NCBI GenBank assembly: GCA_035633255.1
Contig: DASQFD010000100.1
Coordinates: 1 to 42,968, forward strand
DNA: 42,968 nt
Direction of reading: 5' to 3'
From: DASQFD01 sp035633255
GTDB taxonomy: Bacteria; Actinomycetota; Actinomycetes; Actinomycetales; Dermatophilaceae
This document shows, piece by piece, positions 39,612 to 42,968 of the stretch. Numbering within the stretch: the first letter of the stretch is position 1; every line of letters begins with the position of its first letter. A program made the position numbers and the translations under genes. Below the pieces are notes generated by a model. The model saw only the letters and a program-made list of their open reading frames with translations. It ran no database searches and had not been told where the DNA came from.

Positions 39612-41771
39612 TTACCGCATGTTGTGCTCGCCGGGTCGCGTGAGCAGGGTGGTCCCGAACGGCCGGAGACGGTTCAGCTTGTCTGAGCCCGTGACTTTGA
39701 AGGACGCGAAGGAGGCCTGCGCTCGCGCTCCCTCGAAGTGACCGACAGGAAGGGCCCGCAGGGTGGGGTACATGCGGACCGGCTTCACGGTCGCCCCCGA
39801 GGCGACCGCCTGGAGGGGCACGGTGTAGAACCGCACGGGCCGCGCCCGCCCGGACTTTGACCACGACCAGTCCCGTCCGTCCTCAAGGACGATGTCGAGG
39901 ACGCGGTCGCCGTCGACGTCGGCCGCGACGGCCGACCCCAATGACGAGCGGTACCGCGGGGCAAGGCGTGACCAGACCCCAGTCGCGCTGCTCGACACCG
40001 CCCACTGATCCGACAGGGCCGCGACGACGTCCGTGCCCGGCCGTCTGTCGAAGCTCCCGATGAGAAGCTGGCCGACGGGCTGAGACGACGTCTGCGCCGG
40101 ACGCCATGCCCGAGAGGCCCCGTGCCAGACCCACCATTGACCGCGTTGGGTGTAGAAGAGATCGGTGCGGCCGTCACCGTCGAAGTCCCCCGAGCGCAGG
40201 TCCGAGATGGGGACCGGCAGGCTGGTCAGTGGACGCAGCGGCTCCGTGCCCGACTTCAGGTAGCCCAGGGCGCCGTCGCCGCTGCGGTAGAGGATGTCGG
40301 TGACGCCGTCGTTGTCGACATCGGCGAAGGCCAGCTCCCTCGTCAGCTTGGTCGAGGCGTGGAGGAACTCCCAGTGCCGTGTCCCGCCTCGGGAGAAGAA
40401 CCACGCCGTCCCGGTGGCGACGAAGACGTCGGCCCGACCGTCGCCGTCGAAGTCGCCGGTGGCCAGATCGGAGGAGTGGTCGACGCGGAAGCGGTTGCCC
40501 GACGCGGAGAAGCGGAAGGCGCCGTGATCCTCCCCGATGCCGGTCGAGCTGCTCGTCTTCTTCAATGCCACGGCGGCGTCGAGGTTGGGGTGGACCACGA
40601 CGTTCGCGTCGAACCTGGCACCGATCGTCGGACGACCCCGCAGTTCGAAGGCGGGGCGGGACTTGAAGCCCAACTTGGAGGTCTGCGCGCCACGGATGGT
40701 GTTGAAGGCGATCTCGAAGAACTCCCCGGCGCTGCCGCCGTACCCACCGGCCTTTCCACCGTGCACGTCGAAGTGCTGACCGTAGTAACCCAGGAACCCG
40801 CCGTACATCCGGGTGCTTTGGAGGATGTAGTTGAAGCGGGCGATGTAGCCGCTCGCGGCGAACCCGTCCGCGGCGACAGCATGACGGTCGTAGTCGAAGA
40901 CGTTGCCCATGATCTGCGCATACGAACCCCCGCCCACGACCACGCCGTACCCGCCGCCGTCGCGGGCGTTGTGGTGGAGGTAGTTCCGCTCAATGCGGAT
41001 GAGGGCCGCGTCGTCCGGGCCGATACGACCCCACGTCGGCAGGTACTCCGCGGGGGTACGAACGCGATGGGTGCCTCGGGTGTCGACCCCACCACCCGTC
41101 CACTCCTCCATCTCGTTGTCGGTGATGAGGATTCGGCGCCCGGTGCCCGCGTCGTGGTCTTGGAGCACCCGCACCGCGTGGACGTAAGGGTTGCTGCTGC
41201 TGTAGTCCCCGGCGGAGGGGCCGACGAAGTGAATGCCCCGAATGACGACGTCGTTCCCGACGACCGTGAGGACGGGCCCCTCGTTCTTCTTGTCGCGGAC
41301 GCGGATCACGGGCCTGCTGCACAAGTAGCCCCGCTCCCCCACGATCGTTATCCCGCTGTTGACGTCCAGATTGCGGTGTCCGGTCAGATCAAGGTCGGCC
41401 CCCGCGGCGACGACGATGACACCGGTGAAGCCCGAGGCTAAGGTCTCAACGAGCTGGGGCGCGGTCGCGACGCGGACCCGCGGTGTGGCGAGCGCGCCCA
41501 CGGAGGCGATCGTCCCCGTCGTGTGTGCGGCCACTCCGGGCCGGCCGCGCCGGACAAGGCACGGCGTCTGCTGCGGAAGTATGTCCCGCGCCATCGACCA
41601 TCCGCCCGCTGCGGCGGTCACGCCCAGGGACCCGGCAGGCACGGCGACCGTCCGGCTGAGCGGGTATGGCGACCCCGCGGCCGAGGGAGCCGGCAGCATC
41701 GTGGAGGCGGTCACAGCAGCGAGGGCACCGCCGGTCAGGAGCATGCGGCCGATCCACCGACGAGAGGTCAT
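39612..41771 (-). CDS. Secreted right-handed beta-helix protein with FG-GAP/VCBS repeats
   Basis: A 719-aa protein from the ATG at 41771 (in-frame extensions upstream are not protein-like). A signal peptide (MTSRRWIGRMLLTGGALAAV, cleavage near PSAAGS) directs it out of the cell. Residues about 95-440 form a pectate-lyase-like right-handed beta-helix (VVIRGIHFVGPSAG, RRILITDNEMEEW, YGVVVGGGSYAQIMGNVFDY and many asparagine-ladder turns). From about 445 to 660 are five FG-GAP/VCBS-type calcium-binding repeats (GDFDGDGRADVFVATG, ADVDNDGVTDILYR, GDFDGDGRTDLFY, and two more). The whole suggests a surface or extracellular polysaccharide-active or adhesive protein. Its substrate is unknown, and no classic pectate-lyase catalytic motif was verified. 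It is the only clearly intact gene in the element. Confidence 0.78.
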   Translation of the reverse strand: MTSRRWIGRMLLTGGALAAVTASTMLPAPSAAGSPYPLSRTVAVPAGSLGVTAAAGGWSMARDILPQQTPCLVRRGRPGVAAHTTGTIASVGALATPRVRVATAPQLVETLASGFTGVIVVAAGADLDLTGHRNLDVNSGITIVGERGYLCSRPVIRVRDKKNEGPVLTVVGNDVVIRGIHFVGPSAGDYSSSNPYVHAVRVLQDHDAGTGRRILITDNEMEEWTGGGVDTRGTHRVRTPAEYLPTWGRIGPDDAALIRIERNYLHHNARDGGGYGVVVGGGSYAQIMGNVFDYDRHAVAADGFAASGYIARFNYILQSTRMYGGFLGYYGQHFDVHGGKAGGYGGSAGEFFEIAFNTIRGAQTSKLGFKSRPAFELRGRPTIGARFDANVVVHPNLDAAVALKKTSSSTGIGEDHGAFRFSASGNRFRVDHSSDLATGDFDGDGRADVFVATGTAWFFSRGGTRHWEFLHASTKLTRELAFADVDNDGVTDILYRSGDGALGYLKSGTEPLRPLTSLPVPISDLRSGDFDGDGRTDLFYTQRGQWWVWHGASRAWRPAQTSSQPVGQLLIGSFDRRPGTDVVAALSDQWAVSSSATGVWSRLAPRYRSSLGSAVAADVDGDRVLDIVLEDGRDWSWSKSGRARPVRFYTVPLQAVASGATVKPVRMYPTLRALPVGHFEGARAQASFASFKVTGSDKLNRLRPFGTTLLTRPGEHNMR

Positions 41772-41884
41772 GGACGTCAGGAGCAGTGGGTCCGATGCCT
41801 GATACAAACCGCGCCGCCGCGACCCCCGCGACAGGCGACCAGGATGTCCCGAGTTCCGTGGAACTTCGGTGGCGGCCCCGGTGA

Positions 41885-42240
41885 GCATCAGACTGCGCTG
41901 AGGTCCTGAGTGATGCAGTCGGCACCGACAGTGCGGCCGGCGACATGCCGTTCCAGCGAGGCCCGCCAGGGCGGGCATGTGTAGGTGGCCGTTTGACCCG
42001 GCGGAACTGTTTGGACGCCTCGACCATGCCGGCCGCGCACCAGCGCAGCGCCATCTGTCCATCGCGCCGCGGCCTTGACGTTGCGGGCGTGGTCGCGGGT
42101 GATCGAGATCATGGACTCCACGGCGTTGGTGCTGCGTAGCGTCCTGGCGAGGGTGGGCGGCACGTCGAGGCGGAGGACGGTGAGTGTCTCGGGCAAGCCC
42201 TCGCGCAGGCTTTCGGCCGCGCCGGGGTGGGTCTTCCCTG
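41885..42240 (-). mobile_element. Remnant of an IS256-family transposase (3' end, frameshifted)
   Basis: Minus-strand fragments match the C-terminal end of IS256-type transposases of actinobacteria: ESLREGLPETLTVLRL, then TLRSTNAVESMISITRDHARNVK. In a second frame there is MALRWCAAGMVEASKQFRRV, and finally LERHVAGRTVGADCITQ. The N-terminal two-thirds with the catalytic Asp residues are absent, and the frame shifts near 42055. I see no terminal inverted repeats. It abuts the second copy of the integrase-flank repeat. Confidence 0.72.
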
Positions 42241-42242
42241 AC

Positions 42243-42316
42243 CTGCGGGGATGCGCTGACCGTGAGCGCCCCCACGAGCGTCGCTGCGCCCCTCATTTGG
42301 GCACGATTTGGGCACG
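42243..42316. repeat. Integrase-flank repeat, copy B
   Basis: This copy has the GACCGTGAG word at 42258 and the tandem TTTGGGCACGA motif at 42296-42316 in the same spacing as at 38403 and 38441-38461. It lacks the tRNA fragment that precedes copy A. It may be the end of a second, older or tandem element, cut by the IS256 remnant. Confidence 0.58.
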
Positions 42317-42713
42317 AGCAGGGGACGGGAAGGGCGTGGCCCTTGCGGCCCGCCGCGGCTCGCTGGGCAACGCCATCGGGTGCTCCGCGAGGGTCACTAT
42401 GGTTGGCACCACCCGAAGCGACTCCCGATGCCGCAGCCTCGCCAGCGTTCATCACCGCCATGCTTGCGCCTTCCCCGTGGCGTAACGATCCGCTGGCTGA
42501 CGGCACTTGGACCTGCCGCCGGTTGCCAGCAACGTCCGCAGCGCGGCAATAGCGGACGCAGAGACGTGCCCTCTCGACGCTGATGTCTGACGCGGTCCAG
42601 GGCGCCGAGGTAGCGCTTGGCCATGAGGCAGTGGGCATCTCTGTTCGCCTGTGGCGCACGCTGGCGCAGTCGAGCTCCCTCGCAGGCGCGAGGCGCGACA
42701 GGGAGCCGTTCGC
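42317..42713. other. 397-bp stretch with no supported gene
   Basis: Only short overlapping frames are present on both strands, without ribosome sites or recognisable motifs. GC is lower than in the core genes. It is probably decayed element sequence. Confidence 0.5.
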
Positions 42714-42968
42714 TTACAGAGCGACGCCACGGGCGGTCATGAATGCGACCGGGTCGACTGCGCGGTCGTCGACCCACGTTTCGAAATGCAGGTGGGGCCC
42801 GGTGGAGTTCCCGTCGTTGCCGACGTTGCCGATGACCTGACCGGACGCGACCGATTGCCCAGTTCGGACTTGGAGGCCGTTGGCGAACATGTGCCCGTAC
42901 CGGGTCGAGTGGACCCGCCCCCCCTCGCGGGTCTGAAGGGTGATGAGGTGCCCGTAGCCGGCCATGGG
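42714..42968 (-). CDS. M23 family (LytM-type) peptidase, C-terminal part only
   Basis: Eighty-five codons of an open minus-strand frame reach the window edge, with the stop at 42714. The sequence GYGHLITLQTREGGRVHSTRYGHM, then VRTGQSVASGQVIGNVGNDG and STGPHLHFETWVD, is the second half of the LytM domain, ending in the zinc-ligand motif HLHFE. Such enzymes cut peptidoglycan cross-links outside the membrane. The catalytic first half, signal peptide and any other domain lie outside. An apparent ATG at 42965 falls inside the domain and is not the true start. Confidence 0.8.
   Translation of the reverse strand, partial: PMAGYGHLITLQTREGGRVHSTRYGHMFANGLQVRTGQSVASGQVIGNVGNDGNSTGPHLHFETWVDDRAVDPVAFMTARGVAL

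Overview
The window is about 73% GC by eye. Gene ends overlap as ATGA/GTGA or TGATG, several starts look leaderless (a -10-like hexamer 6-7 nt before ATG), and the content is typically actinobacterial: a mycothiol-dependent maleylpyruvate-isomerase-type enzyme, a FadE5-like acyl-CoA dehydrogenase, a CopD/CtaG fusion and a GH15 trehalase-type enzyme. I infer an actinobacterium, most likely of the Intrasporangiaceae/Dermatophilaceae type. That placement comes from recall and was not computed.

Region 1 (1 to about 22.2 kb) looks like ordinary chromosome. In order it holds: a cut-off HdeD-like membrane protein; a bacterial eRF1-like (baeRF) protein; a HisC-type aminotransferase; a small lipoprotein; a branched-chain 2-oxoacid dehydrogenase operon (E1alpha, E1beta, E2); a second lipoprotein; a small four-helix membrane protein; a MarR regulator coupled to a DHA2-type drug exporter, with a visible operator; a mycothiol-dependent-type enzyme divergent from a CopD-CtaG membrane protein coupled to a nitrilase-family hydrolase; FadE5; a DUF6584-like protein; a GH15 protein; and an ABC ATPase/permease pair. 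The heptamer GGCATAC/GTATGCC recurs about 20 times here. Two copies of a 38-bp palindromic element sit between convergent genes.

Region 2 (about 22.2 to 28.8 kb) begins with a decayed reading frame. It then holds a P1B metal ATPase with a CsoR-like operator in its promoter, a small membrane protein, and a two-gene operon of glucose dehydrogenase and a GH15 trehalase/glucoamylase-type enzyme. The heptamer was not found from about 22.5 to 30.6 kb, which suggests acquired DNA.

Region 3 (about 29 to 38.3 kb) is the most unusual part. A tight operon encodes a membrane glycosyltransferase, a seven-bladed lectin-like propeller fused to an M64-type metallopeptidase with no signal peptide, and a DUF1508 protein. 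Upstream lie an eCIS-core (DUF4157) protein with a phospholipase-C-like middle domain and a unique C-terminal domain, and a free-standing copy of that C-terminal domain. Then come broken copies of a phage-collar-type protein and its coupled GNAT acetyltransferase. No contractile-injection structural genes are present.

Region 4 (38.3 to 43 kb) is a decaying integrated element. Its left end is the 3' half of a tRNA-Gly, which looks like an attachment site. Inside are a frameshifted tyrosine integrase, an intact secreted beta-helix/FG-GAP protein, an IS256-family transposase remnant, a second copy of the integrase-flanking repeat, and the end of an M23 peptidase that runs off the window.
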